Below, one piece after another: positions 25,807-35,549 of a stretch of 49,105 nucleotides of DNA. Origin of the DNA: Abditibacteriota bacterium. Lineage in GTDB: Bacteria > Armatimonadota > UBA5829. Each line of letters begins with the position of its first letter. Within the stretch, counting starts at the first letter, position 1. A program made the position numbers and the translations under genes. Below the pieces are notes generated by a model. It was given only the letters and a program-made list of their open reading frames with translations. It was not told where the DNA came from and searched no databases. The stretch covers positions 1-49,105 of the forward strand of contig JAFSVJ010000042.1 of NCBI GenBank assembly GCA_017445025.1. Direction: 5' to 3'.

Positions 25807-27576
25807 ATGAATCAAAAATGGTGGCAAGATGCCGGTCTGGGTATGATGGTACATTTTGGCGCCTATTCAGTTTTAGCCGGTGAATATAAAGGTTTTAAAG
25901 TTGACTATATAGGGGAATGGATTCAAGCCAAATGTAAAATACCAAACAAAGAATATACAGAAATAGCAAAATCCTTTAATCCCATAAATTTTGATGCAAA
26001 CCTGTGGATGAAAACAGCAAGTGAAGCCGGTGTTCGATATATAGTCTTTACCACAAAACATCATGAAGGTTTTTGTAATTTTAAAACAGATTACTCGGAT
26101 TATAATTTGTGGAATTATCAAAAAAGAGACCTTGTTGCAGAGCTTGCAGAAGTTTGTCAAAAATATGGTGTCAAACTTGGTTTATATTATTCTCACGATT
26201 TAGACTGGCATGAAAGAGACGCCGGAGGATGGGAGAAAAAAGATCTAAACTATGGTATGAGTTGGGGAAATACTTGGGACTTTCCCGATGACGAAGGAAA
26301 GGACTTTGACAGATATTTTCACAACAAATCTATTCCACAAATCAAAGAACTTTTGACAAATTATGGAGAAGTCGCCATTATGTGGTTCGATTGCCCTATG
26401 GATATGACTCCGGAGAGAGCCAAGCTTGTTTATGATACAGTAAAATCTATTCAACCTAACTGTCTTGTAAATTCCAGAAATGCTATGGATTGCAGAACCT
26501 ATTGCGATTTCTTTGGTTTAGGGGATAATGCTGTGGCAGGTTCCGCATCAAATGATACTAAAGAAAGTGTTATCACTTTAAACGATACATGGGGATACAA
26601 GTATTTTGATAACAATTGGAAAACCACCGATACTGTAATAGATATTTTATCACAATGTGCATCTGTAAACACAAACCTAAGTATAAATGTAGGACCTAAG
26701 CCTGACGGTTCTTGGCCGGAAGAAACTACCAAAATATTCCACGAATTGGCTGATTGGATGAAGATAAATAGCGAATCAATTCACGGAAACACTGCTGTAG
26801 ACGCTCCCATGAACTGTGAGGATTATGTTCTCACCCAAAAAGATAATAAACTTTACATTCACTTTTTAAGAAACATAAGAACAATAGAATTATTGCATAT
26901 TAAGTCCAAAATCGCTTCATACAGAGTTTTAGGTGATTTATACGATATAAATTTCATCCAAAAAGAAGACCCCTCTTGTGGCTTAATTATAACGAAAATA
27001 GAATGTGAAAAGGATAACAAGCACACAGTTATTGAATTATGTTTTGATGAAAAACCTTTATTTGCTTCTGATATTATTGAACAAAACCAAAAAGTCACTC
27101 TAAAAGCAACCGATGGAAAGATTGAAATCATAGGTAAGTCTAATGCAGAAGTTCAGAGAGTCATCGGGCCTGCCGGAGAAGTATATGACACTCAAATAGG
27201 TTTTAACGAACAAGGCGTGTTAACAAATTGGTATGATATAAATAATTTTATTAAATGGGATTTTATTTTAAGAGAGGCAGGAGAATATAAAATCACTCTT
27301 ATTACAAGTGCGGTTTATCACATGAACAAATGGCAAGGCGGACATAAAGTTTATATAGAATGTGATGACACAAGAACCCCTATATATGAAGTAGTTAATG
27401 ATGGTTTAATAAAAGAAGCCGGAGATATTTATAAACAGGCAAAAACCTATTTGGGAACCATTAAATTAAATAAAGTGGGAAAGAACACAATTGCTATTAA
27501 AGCTAAAGATATAATCAAAGATAACACACCGGGATTATCTGTAGTCCAATTGATTTTAAATAAAATTGATAATTAA
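25807..27576 (+). CDS. Alpha-L-fucosidase, GH29
   Basis: About 589 residues from ATG 25807, seven bases after AAGGAG; the longer frame starting at 25765 would run through the terminator. The GH29 barrel is clear: 'WWQDAGLGMMVHFGAYS', 'GVRYIVFTTKHHEGFCNF', 'YYSHDLDWHERD' and the nucleophile aspartate in MWFD (D195). A beta-sandwich follows, then a carbohydrate-binding-like C-terminal region ('AGEYKITLITSAVYHMNKWQGGHKVYIECDD'). No signal peptide, so it acts in the cytoplasm on imported fucosylated oligosaccharides. Retaining hydrolysis is known for the family. Confidence 0.92.
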   Translation: MNQKWWQDAGLGMMVHFGAYSVLAGEYKGFKVDYIGEWIQAKCKIPNKEYTEIAKSFNPINFDANLWMKTASEAGVRYIVFTTKHHEGFCNFKTDYSDYNLWNYQKRDLVAELAEVCQKYGVKLGLYYSHDLDWHERDAGGWEKKDLNYGMSWGNTWDFPDDEGKDFDRYFHNKSIPQIKELLTNYGEVAIMWFDCPMDMTPERAKLVYDTVKSIQPNCLVNSRNAMDCRTYCDFFGLGDNAVAGSASNDTKESVITLNDTWGYKYFDNNWKTTDTVIDILSQCASVNTNLSINVGPKPDGSWPEETTKIFHELADWMKINSESIHGNTAVDAPMNCEDYVLTQKDNKLYIHFLRNIRTIELLHIKSKIASYRVLGDLYDINFIQKEDPSCGLIITKIECEKDNKHTVIELCFDEKPLFASDIIEQNQKVTLKATDGKIEIIGKSNAEVQRVIGPAGEVYDTQIGFNEQGVLTNWYDINNFIKWDFILREAGEYKITLITSAVYHMNKWQGGHKVYIECDDTRTPIYEVVNDGLIKEAGDIYKQAKTYLGTIKLNKVGKNTIAIKAKDIIKDNTPGLSVVQLILNKIDN

Positions 27577-27757
27577 AAACCATTATACCAAATATTATTA
27601 AGTTTTTACAGAAAATTACAAACTATTACAATAAGATTATCAAGTAATTTGGAATTTCATGCTCAATACAATAAAAAAAAACATATAATGGCTCTTAATG
27701 CCACTATAATTGTAAATTAATTATATGATTGTGATTTAAATTAAAATGGTGATTAAT

Positions 27758-29221
27758 ATGTTTAAATATATTATATTAATATTATCTGTTTTAATAATGG
27801 CTATAGGCTGTCAAAGCAAAGAAGATTTTGCCATTCCTATAGACGCAAAAGAAACAGGTGTTTCTGTTCCCTTAAAAGCTATTTTCCCCAATTCCGGTCC
27901 TTGGGGATTGGTAATTCATTGTCCATATGCTGATATAAGTGAAATTCATACTCAGTGGGTTAGAATTGGTGGCAGATGGGATACCATAGAAAGAATAGAA
28001 GGCAAGTATGACTTTAAGGAAACGGATAAATTAATTGATTTTTATAAAGAAAAATATAATATTATTTTTATCCTCAATTTAGAGGAAATGCCTAAGTGTT
28101 ATAAAGACAGAAAGGATAACAAAGAGTTTATAATAAAGAAAATAGGTAATTTTGCCACAGCTTGCGCAAAGCGTTACAAAGGGAAGAAAATACTTTGGGA
28201 AATATCCAATGAACCGGAAGTTTTTCCTATGGACGGATATATGAAAAATCCACCCACCTATACTCAAATAGCAAGACTTTGTGCCAAAAATATAAAAAAA
28301 TATGATCCTAAAAGCAAAATTGCCGTCTGTTCTGTAGCTTGGGCAGATAGGAGTTTTATTGAGGCTTGTTTGCAAAATCACATTTTGGCAGACGGAACCA
28401 TTGATACCATATCATTCCATGGCTACCACAGAAAGAATTATTTGCCTGAGTCTGCCCTTGTAGAAGATATTAAATGGATGCGAGAACAATGTAAAAAATT
28501 CAGCCCCGATAAATATGTTTCTATTATAGATACGGAACGAGGCTTTGGTATATTAGACGGTGACCCTTTTCAACCGAGACACAAGGGAGCTTGGAGAAAC
28601 TATGTAACTACAAGGACCACCCAGGCTGCTTATTTAGCAAGACATTACTTTGAAGAGATTTATAACCAAATTGAAATTATAGTTTGGTATAAAGATTGTA
28701 TCGGCGAAACAGCCTATTCTCTTTATCCCGGATATGCAGATATGGGTTTAAGTCCTATGGGACTTGTGTACAAGAATATGGCTTCTCTATTTTCGGAAAA
28801 TTCTACAAAACTGGTTAATGATAGATATAGATATAATTTAAAGGGAGATAACAGTGAAAAACTCTTCCATAGATCTTTATTAAGTAAGAAATCAAATAAC
28901 AAGAAAGGTGACAGATTGTTTATTACATGTTGGAACCCGGTAGAAGCTTTTGAAGGCAAGATCTTAGATTATAGAAAACTGGATGGGGATTATTATAAAG
29001 AAACATGGCGAGACATTAGGGATACTGATGTAATTGATATAACCACTGACATTACAATTGATGATATTTCGCAAGTAAAAAATGTTTATATCTATGACCT
29101 GTTGTCAAAAAATACAGAAGAGGGCTATAAAAAAACAGACTATGAGATAAAAGACAACAAACTTATTGTAAAAGATGTGAAATCTAACGCCATGCCGGCA
29201 TTGGTCATTATTGACCTTTAA
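27758..29221 (+). CDS. Lipoprotein with clan GH-A (GH39/GH5-like) glycosidase domain
   Basis: About 487 residues from ATG 27758, six bases after GGTGAT. A lipoprotein signal ends at the lipobox IMAIGC (lipidated C18). The TIM barrel follows with 'VRIGGRWDTIERIEGKYDF', the acid/base glutamate in 'WEISNEPE' (E152) and the likely nucleophile in 'IIDTERGFG' (E260), the two-glutamate layout of clan GH-A. A small beta domain closes the protein. It should sit on the outer face of a membrane. The exact family (GH39, GH5 or neighbours) and the substrate are uncertain. Confidence 0.8.
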   Translation: MFKYIILILSVLIMAIGCQSKEDFAIPIDAKETGVSVPLKAIFPNSGPWGLVIHCPYADISEIHTQWVRIGGRWDTIERIEGKYDFKETDKLIDFYKEKYNIIFILNLEEMPKCYKDRKDNKEFIIKKIGNFATACAKRYKGKKILWEISNEPEVFPMDGYMKNPPTYTQIARLCAKNIKKYDPKSKIAVCSVAWADRSFIEACLQNHILADGTIDTISFHGYHRKNYLPESALVEDIKWMREQCKKFSPDKYVSIIDTERGFGILDGDPFQPRHKGAWRNYVTTRTTQAAYLARHYFEEIYNQIEIIVWYKDCIGETAYSLYPGYADMGLSPMGLVYKNMASLFSENSTKLVNDRYRYNLKGDNSEKLFHRSLLSKKSNNKKGDRLFITCWNPVEAFEGKILDYRKLDGDYYKETWRDIRDTDVIDITTDITIDDISQVKNVYIYDLLSKNTEEGYKKTDYEIKDNKLIVKDVKSNAMPALVIIDL

Positions 29222-29233
29222 ACCTTCAATTTC

Positions 29234-29266
29234 GCCTCCTAAACACATTGTTTTGGAGGCTTATTT
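29234..29266 (+). terminator. Terminator after the GH-A lipoprotein gene
   Basis: GCCTCC-T-AAAC / GTTT-T-GGAGGC (29234-29260), then TTATTT. Confidence 0.75.
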
Positions 29267-29317
29267 AAACCAATTATTTAAAATTCACAAATTAATTAAT
29301 AAATCTTCCTAATTCAC

Positions 29318-29346
29318 TTGACTTTTCCAAAATAATTTGATATAAT
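29318..29346 (+). promoter_or_regulatory. Promoter of the secreted esterase gene
   Basis: TTGACT (29318-29323), 17 bases, TATAAT (29341-29346). Confidence 0.75.
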
Positions 29347-29371
29347 TATTATAGAACAAAAGGAGAAAATT

Positions 29372-30367
29372 ATGAAATATATACTAATAATAATCACATT
29401 ATTATTATGCTTTGCTTCATATTGCCAAGCTAAGCAAAATATATGGGACATGAAGGTTTTGGATAAAACCCCTACTGTTTACGATTATGATGTTCCTCTT
29501 TATGGTCCGGACTCTTGGGGATATACAGGTATACTCAAATCAGAAGCGGACAGAGAAAAGGACAAGGAAAACAACTACATTAAATCTATTTTATACAGAG
29601 GCCCCGATTATAAAGGCAGAGAAACCAGAGTTTTCGCATATATTGGTGTCCCTGATGTACCTAAGGGCAAAAAAGTCCCGGGTATAGTTTTGGTTCACGG
29701 TGGAGGTGGTGGTGCCTTTGAGGCTTGGGTTCGTCTGTGGAACGCACGAGGCTATGCGGCTATAGCTATGGACACAGTAGGTTCCGAGTCCATAAACCAA
29801 TATGGTGGAAAGAAAATGGAATTAGGCGTTCCCACATATTGGGGAGACTTTGCCAATATAAATGAGCCTATTACAGATCAATGGGGTTATCACGCAGTTG
29901 CAAACGTTATTTTAGCCAACTCTCTCCTCCGAAGCTACCCACAAGTAGACAAAGACAATATAGGAATCACAGGCATCAGCTGGGGGGGATACTTAACCTG
30001 TATAGCTTCAAGTGTTGATAACCGATTTAAATATGCCATTCCTATCTACGGATGTGGTTTTTTGGACGTCTGCTCCAACCCCGCAACAATAGGTTCATTA
30101 TACACACAAAGCCAAGATGATATTAACAAATGGCTCAGCTTGTGGGACCCAAGTGTATATCTCAAAGAAAGAGTGGTGCCTATCCACTGGATAGTTTCCA
30201 ACGCAGACGCAGCTTATGCTATTTTGGGTGTAAAATTGTCCTATGAATGTGTGCCTATTAAAAATAAATCTGTAACCATAAGGGACCTACTTGTTCACGA
30301 CCACGGAAACAACGGAGAGAGTCAACCGGAAACTTTTGCTTGGGCTGATTATTATACAAAAAAATAG
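29372..30367 (+). CDS. Secreted alpha/beta-hydrolase, acetyl xylan esterase-like
   Basis: 331 residues with a signal peptide (1-20, cleavage at CQA-K). The alpha/beta-hydrolase fold shows the oxyanion strand 'GIVLVHGGGGGAFEAWV', the nucleophile elbow GISWGG (S203) and a terminal HDHG histidine. The pattern resembles exported acetyl xylan esterase/dienelactone-hydrolase-like proteins that deacylate polysaccharide. AGGAG precedes ATG 29372. The protein ends at TAG directly after A-AAA-AAA (30358-30364), and the frame shifted by -1 continues into the beta domain at 30373-30645. The catalytic domain is complete without it. Confidence 0.85.
   Translation: MKYILIIITLLLCFASYCQAKQNIWDMKVLDKTPTVYDYDVPLYGPDSWGYTGILKSEADREKDKENNYIKSILYRGPDYKGRETRVFAYIGVPDVPKGKKVPGIVLVHGGGGGAFEAWVRLWNARGYAAIAMDTVGSESINQYGGKKMELGVPTYWGDFANINEPITDQWGYHAVANVILANSLLRSYPQVDKDNIGITGISWGGYLTCIASSVDNRFKYAIPIYGCGFLDVCSNPATIGSLYTQSQDDINKWLSLWDPSVYLKERVVPIHWIVSNADAAYAILGVKLSYECVPIKNKSVTIRDLLVHDHGNNGESQPETFAWADYYTKK
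30358..30364 (+). other. Putative -1 frameshift heptamer
   Basis: The zero frame is ACA-AAA-AAA-TAG, so A-AAA-AAA is an ideal X-XXY-YYZ slip site with a stop codon in the next position. Slipping by -1 gives K-K-I-D-K-M-P-K and joins the esterase to the downstream frame. The alternative is an indel (real or sequencing) in an A7 run. Confidence 0.5.
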
Positions 30368-30372
30368 ACAAG

Positions 30373-30645
30373 ATGCCCAAAATAATATACCAGAGTTTTA
30401 AAAATGACACTTTAACTTTCAAAGTTAGCAAGAATACCAAGAAGGCAGTTTTATATACAAGCCGATATGAAAGCCCAAAGGGATACAACGACCACAATAA
30501 GGATCGTGACCAATTCCAATTTATTGAAATTCCTCTCAAAAACCTATCAGCTACGGTAAAAATCCCCGATGATGTGAGAGTCTTCTATGTCAACGCCGTG
30601 ACGGATGAGGGCTTGGAAATCTCATCAAATATATTTACAAAGTAA
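30373..30645 (+). CDS. C-terminal beta domain of the esterase, in the -1 frame
   Basis: 90 residues without signal peptide or ribosome site. 'DTLTFKVSKNTKKAVLYTSRYESPKGYNDHNKDRDQF' and 'VRVFYVNAVTDEGLEISSNIF' look like the beta-sandwich that follows the hydrolase domain in homologous exported esterases, so this is probably the missing tail of the 29372 product and not an independent gene. Expression would need frameshifting, reinitiation or a corrected reading frame. Confidence 0.6.
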   Translation: MPKIIYQSFKNDTLTFKVSKNTKKAVLYTSRYESPKGYNDHNKDRDQFQFIEIPLKNLSATVKIPDDVRVFYVNAVTDEGLEISSNIFTK

Positions 30646-30650
30646 TCAAT

Positions 30651-30673
30651 AGTCGCTTCGGCGACTTTTTTTT
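30651..30673 (+). terminator. Terminator after the esterase
   Basis: AGTCGC-TTCG-GCGACT followed by a run of T, with a stable UUCG tetraloop. Confidence 0.9.
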
Positions 30674-30683
30674 CCATAAAAAA

Positions 30684-30712
30684 TTGAAAAAAAGCCTATT
30701 TTGTGGTATAAT
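30684..30712 (+). promoter_or_regulatory. Promoter of glnN
   Basis: TTGAAA (30684-30689), 17 bases, extended TGTGGTATAAT with the -10 at 30707-30712. Confidence 0.75.
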
Positions 30713-30746
30713 AAATATGGTTTATTTTTTATAACAAGGTATAAAA

Positions 30747-32843
30747 ATGGAAAACATATTAGAAAACTTTGCTTGTAATGTATTTAACGATTCAGTAATG
30801 AAACAAAGGCTTTCAAAAAACGCCTATGATGCCATACAAAATGCAAAAATCAAAGGAGAGCCATTGTCTGCTGAAAGAGCTGACGAAATTGCCGAAGTCA
30901 TCAAAAACTGGGCTATAGAAAAAGGTGCAACTCACTACTGTCACTGGTTTCAACCCATGACTGAAGTGACAGCTGAAAAGCATGACGCTTTCCTTTCAAA
31001 AACAAAAGATAATAAAATAATAATTGAGTTTTCCGGCAAAGAGCTTATCAAAGGAGAGCCTGACGCTTCCAGCCTACCTTCAGGTGGTTTGAGAGCTACT
31101 TTTGAGGCAAGAGGTTATACTGCTTGGGACGTGTCCTCCCCTATTTTTCTTAAAACAAACGGGACTGTAACCAGCCTCTATATTCCTTGTGCTTTCTTCT
31201 CTCAAAATGGAGATGTTTTGGACAAAAAAACTCCCCTATTAAGATCTATGGACGCTTTAAATAAAGAGGCTTTGAAACTTCTTCGTGCAATAGGAGACAC
31301 CCAAACAGAACGAGTTTTCGCTAACTTAGGTGCAGAACAAGAATATTTCCTTATTCCCAGAGACCTTGCCAATAAACGACTTGACCTAAAACTTTGCGGA
31401 CGAACTCTTTTCGGAGAGTTAGCAGCTAAAGGTCAAGAGATGAACGATCACTATTTCGGAACCATTAACAAGAGAGTTGCCACATTTATGCAATCCGTAA
31501 ATATGGAACTTTGGAAATTAGGAGTATCAGCCAAAACCTTCCATAACGAAGTTGCTCCCGCCCAATTTGAACTGGCTCCCTTATATGATACAGTTAACAT
31601 TGCTACAGATCAAAACCAACTAATAATGGAAGTTCTTCGCAGAACTGCCAGAGATCAAGATTTTAAATGTTTACTCCACGAAAAGCCTTTTGAAGGCATA
31701 AACGGGTCCGGTAAACATAATAACTATTCACTATGTACAGACAAAGGCGAAAATCTTTTAAGTCCGGGAAAAGACCCAAAAAACAATCTAAAATTCTTAC
31801 TCTTTATTTGTGCATTTATAAAAGGTGTGGACACATATCAAGGTCTTTTACGTTCCTCTGCCGCCACAGCCGGCAACGACCACAGATTAGGAGGGCATGA
31901 AGCACCTCCCGGTATCATTTCTATATTTCTTGGTGAAGATATTTATAACGCCTTATATTATCACACAGAAAAAGAGATAAACCTTTCACAGAAGAGTAAA
32001 CAGATTAATCTTACCTCTTCCGTTCATAATGTAAACAAAGATATTTCAGATAGAAACAGAACCAGTCCCTTGGCTTTTACAGGTAATAAATTTGAGTTTA
32101 GAATGGTTGGAAGCCAACAATCCACATCTGCTCCCAACTTTATTTTAAATACAATTTTGGCAGAAATGTTTTCACAATTTGCGGAAAAGTTAGAAAAATC
32201 CAAAGATGTTAATAAAACTATTATTGAAATAATCAATACAACTCTTAAGGAAAACGGAAGAATTCTCTTTAACGGTGATAACTATTCAAAAGAATGGAAA
32301 GCTGAAGCTAAAAAACGAGGCCTTTTGAATTTAAAAACCACTCCCGACGCTCTAAAGTACTTAGCAGATAACAAAAGCGGAGAACTGTTTGAAAAACATG
32401 GAGTTTTATCTCCAAGGGAACAACACGCCAGATATGAAATCTATATGAACAGATACGCCAACGCTGTTATCATGGAAGGTATCGTGTTTGAGAAAATGCT
32501 TTCAAGAGAAATTATTCCCGCAGCTTTTGACTATTCTTCAAAACTTAGTATGAATATAAACCAAATTACTAAGGCAGGTTGCAATGTACCAAAGTCTTCG
32601 GTTTGCAAAGTAAACAAAATAACATCCAACATAGATGATTTGGAACTTATGTGTAAGGAACTGGCAAACACCATTGTTTCCGCAAAGAAAAATGGTGACC
32701 CGGAAAAAAGAGCTATTTATGTAAAGAATAATCTCATACCCCTTTTGGATAAAACAAGAGGCTACTGCGACAATTTAGAAACCTTGTTAGGCAAAGAAGC
32801 TTGGCCTATCCCCAGCTACACAGAATTACTGTTCAGCTTATAA
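30747..32843 (+). CDS. glnN: Glutamine synthetase type III
   Basis: 698 residues, the size of GSIII and far longer than GSI or GSII. It carries the GSIII landmarks 'THYCHWFQPMTEVTAEKHDAFL', 'GGLRATFEARGYTAWD', 'NLGAEQEYFLI' (metal glutamates), 'FHNEVAPAQFELAP', 'GINGSGKHNNYSL' and 'NRTSPLAFTGNKFEFRMVGS'. It makes glutamine from glutamate, ammonia and ATP in the cytoplasm. GSIII is typical of Bacteroidetes, cyanobacteria and several anaerobes. It is monocistronic with its own promoter and terminator. The ribosome site (AAGGTAT) is moderate. Confidence 0.96.
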   Translation: MENILENFACNVFNDSVMKQRLSKNAYDAIQNAKIKGEPLSAERADEIAEVIKNWAIEKGATHYCHWFQPMTEVTAEKHDAFLSKTKDNKIIIEFSGKELIKGEPDASSLPSGGLRATFEARGYTAWDVSSPIFLKTNGTVTSLYIPCAFFSQNGDVLDKKTPLLRSMDALNKEALKLLRAIGDTQTERVFANLGAEQEYFLIPRDLANKRLDLKLCGRTLFGELAAKGQEMNDHYFGTINKRVATFMQSVNMELWKLGVSAKTFHNEVAPAQFELAPLYDTVNIATDQNQLIMEVLRRTARDQDFKCLLHEKPFEGINGSGKHNNYSLCTDKGENLLSPGKDPKNNLKFLLFICAFIKGVDTYQGLLRSSAATAGNDHRLGGHEAPPGIISIFLGEDIYNALYYHTEKEINLSQKSKQINLTSSVHNVNKDISDRNRTSPLAFTGNKFEFRMVGSQQSTSAPNFILNTILAEMFSQFAEKLEKSKDVNKTIIEIINTTLKENGRILFNGDNYSKEWKAEAKKRGLLNLKTTPDALKYLADNKSGELFEKHGVLSPREQHARYEIYMNRYANAVIMEGIVFEKMLSREIIPAAFDYSSKLSMNINQITKAGCNVPKSSVCKVNKITSNIDDLELMCKELANTIVSAKKNGDPEKRAIYVKNNLIPLLDKTRGYCDNLETLLGKEAWPIPSYTELLFSL

Positions 32844-32847
32844 TTAA

Positions 32848-32890
32848 TAATAATCCCAAATACCATAAGGATTTGGGATTATATTTTTTT
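32848..32890. terminator. Bidirectional terminator between glnN and polA
   Basis: ATAATCCCAAAT / ATTTGGGATTAT flanks the loop ACCATAAGG and is followed by a T-run on the plus strand. Confidence 0.85.
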
Positions 32891-35493
32891 TATATTTTAA
32901 CCATATTTGCCCAATTAGGGCCAACTTTCACTTCGGCTATTAGGGGAACCTTTAAAATAAAAGCTTTTTCCATTTCTTCTTTTATAAGTTTTGATGCCAA
33001 ATCTGTCAGGCTCTCAGGGCATTCACAAACTATTTCATCGTGAACTTGAAGCAATATTTTTATATTTAAACCTTCTTTCTTTATCCTATTATATATATTA
33101 ATCATTGCAATTTTCATTATATCCGCAGCACTGCCTTGAAAAGGCATATTTACAGCGGCTCTTTCCTGATTAGCCCTTGCGAAGTGGTTTCCGGCATTCA
33201 AATCAGGGCAATAAAGTCTCCTATTACAAATTGTGGCAACATACCCCTTTTTTTTGGCCTCATCCAAAATCTTATTCTTAGTTTCTCTTATTCCCGGAAA
33301 TCTGCTAAAATAATTTTCAATAAAAGCGTTTGCTTCCTTAACAGATATATTTAACTGTTTTGATAAATTATAAGCACCCATACCATATAATATGGCAAAG
33401 TTCATAGTCTTGGCTTGACTTCTCATATCCTTGGTGATCTTTTCTTCTTCAAGATCAAAAATATTCATAGCTGTAGCTGTATGAAAGTCCACTCCATTGA
33501 CAAATGCATTTATAAGTTCTTTATCACCTGTTATATGAGCAAAAATCCTAAATTCTATTTGGGAATAATCACAAGATATAAGAGAATGCTCTCTTGTGGC
33601 AATAAAAGCCTCCCTAACCTTCATGCCTACACCACCCTTATTTGGGATGTTTTGAAGATTAGGCTTCTCAGAGGACAATCTCCCTGTAACTGTTCCTGTT
33701 TGCAAATAAGTTGTGTGGACTCTCCCTGTATTTGGGTTAATTTGTTTTATCAAAGCGTCAGAATAGGTGCTTTTAACCTTAGATAATTCTCTATACTCTA
33801 AAATCTTTCTAACTATATCATAATCAACCAAAAGGTCCAAAATTTCAGCACCGGTGGAAACTTTACCTTTTCCCGGATAAGGAATTTTCAAATCTTCAAA
33901 GAGAACACTTGAAAGCTGTTTTGGACTTAAAATATTAAACTCTTTTCCCGCCAATTTATAAATTTCACTTTCAAGCCTTTCAAGTTCCTTTGTTATATAT
34001 TCGGACAATTCCTCAAGTTTCTTAACATTGACTTCAATTCCGGTTCTTTCCATCTCAGCTAAAACAAAAGAGAGAGGTTGATCCACATTTAAAAGTAAAT
34101 TTAAATTTAAATCACGCTCTAAATTATCATACAGTTTCTTATAACAAACATAATTTGAATAAGCATTTGCCAAGAGTTCATTGTTAAACAAACTATAGGA
34201 CAATTTTTCAATATTTTCCCCTACTCTGGCAGAATCTTTAATATAAGAAGCCAAATAAGTATCAAAATATAAATTCTCTAAATTTATACCGAAATTTAAT
34301 AAAATCTTAATGAGATCTTTTGATTTAAAAACTATTTTCTTTATATTTCTATTTTCTAAAATAGGTTTTAACCTATCAATGCTTACACTGAATTCTTCAT
34401 CAAAAATAATTATATCCAAAAGATTTTCTTCTTTTTTCATATTAAAATCAAAAAGACCTAAATTTTCGCTATATAGAGAACCAAAATTAAAACTATCATC
34501 TTTTATCTCAAAGAAAACACTAACTTCATCCTCTTGCTCAAATTTGAGTATTATTTCATCAAAATCTTTATCATTATCTATGGTTACAGAGTCTATATCG
34601 GGAATAGTTTCTTTCTCCGGAATAAGAGTGGTATTCACCTTTGACATATCTATAAAATTTCTTAAATTATAAAACTGATAAAGGTTTGAAATTTCAAACA
34701 AATCATTATGATTAAAACCACTAAATTTCCAATTATCAAAGGTCATTTCAAGAGGAATATTTGTATCTATTTTTGCTAAAGTCCTTGATAAATAAGCTTG
34801 ATCTTTAAACTCAGATAGGTTCTTCTTAATTTTACCTTCTTTCATAGAATCGATATTATCATATATCCCATCTATAGAGCTATAATCTTGAAGAAGTTTT
34901 GCGGCTGTTTTATCTCCTATTCCGGGAACTCCCGGAATGTTATCGGAAGCATCACCCTTAAGGCCTTTAAAATCCACAAATTGTTCTACCGTCACACCAT
35001 ATCTGTCAAGAACAGCTTGAGCGTCATATATTTTAACGTCACTAACTCCTTTAACAGTTTGATAAACCTTTATATTGTTATCTATAAGTTGAAGGCTATC
35101 CAGATCTCCGGTCCATATCTGAACATTCATTTCCTTTGAGTGTTTTGCAATAGTTCCTATTATATCATCAGCCTCATATCCATCTATTTCTATAACAGTC
35201 ACTCCAAAAGCTCTGACCAAATCCCTTGCCGGGGCCATTTGCATTACAAGTTGTTCTTCTGTGGGCTTCCTTTGAGCCTTATAATCTTCAAACATAATAT
35301 GTCGAAAAGTAGGTGCCTGAGTATCAAAAGCACAAACTACATAGGTAGGTTTTTTTGCCAATATACGAAGAAGCATATTTGATAAACCATATAAAGCATT
35401 GGTTGGAAAACCTAAACTGTTACTCAAAGCACTTGTAGAAAAATAAGCTCTAAATAATAAAGAATTACCGTCTATTAAAAATATATTATCCAT
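32890..35493 (-). CDS. polA: DNA polymerase I
   Basis: 867 residues. The N-terminal 5'-3' exonuclease (1-290) is intact: 'FLIDGNSLLFRAYF', 'DGYEADDIIG', 'TGDLDSLQL', 'KGLKGDASDNIPGVPGIGDKTA'. The middle region (about 300-470) keeps the size of the 3'-5' exonuclease, but its DTE motif is replaced ('VSVFFEIKDDSF'), so proofreading is probably lost, as in Bacillus and Thermus enzymes. The polymerase domain has motif A DYSQIEFR, the O-helix 'RSQAKTMNFAILYGMG' and motif C QVHDEI. It functions in Okazaki-fragment processing and repair. Convergent with glnN. Confidence 0.97.
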   Translation of the reverse strand: MDNIFLIDGNSLLFRAYFSTSALSNSLGFPTNALYGLSNMLLRILAKKPTYVVCAFDTQAPTFRHIMFEDYKAQRKPTEEQLVMQMAPARDLVRAFGVTVIEIDGYEADDIIGTIAKHSKEMNVQIWTGDLDSLQLIDNNIKVYQTVKGVSDVKIYDAQAVLDRYGVTVEQFVDFKGLKGDASDNIPGVPGIGDKTAAKLLQDYSSIDGIYDNIDSMKEGKIKKNLSEFKDQAYLSRTLAKIDTNIPLEMTFDNWKFSGFNHNDLFEISNLYQFYNLRNFIDMSKVNTTLIPEKETIPDIDSVTIDNDKDFDEIILKFEQEDEVSVFFEIKDDSFNFGSLYSENLGLFDFNMKKEENLLDIIIFDEEFSVSIDRLKPILENRNIKKIVFKSKDLIKILLNFGINLENLYFDTYLASYIKDSARVGENIEKLSYSLFNNELLANAYSNYVCYKKLYDNLERDLNLNLLLNVDQPLSFVLAEMERTGIEVNVKKLEELSEYITKELERLESEIYKLAGKEFNILSPKQLSSVLFEDLKIPYPGKGKVSTGAEILDLLVDYDIVRKILEYRELSKVKSTYSDALIKQINPNTGRVHTTYLQTGTVTGRLSSEKPNLQNIPNKGGVGMKVREAFIATREHSLISCDYSQIEFRIFAHITGDKELINAFVNGVDFHTATAMNIFDLEEEKITKDMRSQAKTMNFAILYGMGAYNLSKQLNISVKEANAFIENYFSRFPGIRETKNKILDEAKKKGYVATICNRRLYCPDLNAGNHFARANQERAAVNMPFQGSAADIMKIAMINIYNRIKKEGLNIKILLQVHDEIVCECPESLTDLASKLIKEEMEKAFILKVPLIAEVKVGPNWANMVKI

Positions 35494-35510
35494 ATTAAAT
35501 CCTAAAAATT

Positions 35511-35533
35511 AAAGGGAGAGTTCATCTCCCTTT
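35511..35533 (-). terminator. Terminator of sppA
   Basis: AAAGGGAGA / TCTCCCTTT stem followed on the minus strand by AATTTTT. It lies between sppA and polA, which are both on the minus strand. Confidence 0.75.
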
Positions 35534-35549
35534 TTCTATCTTAATGATA

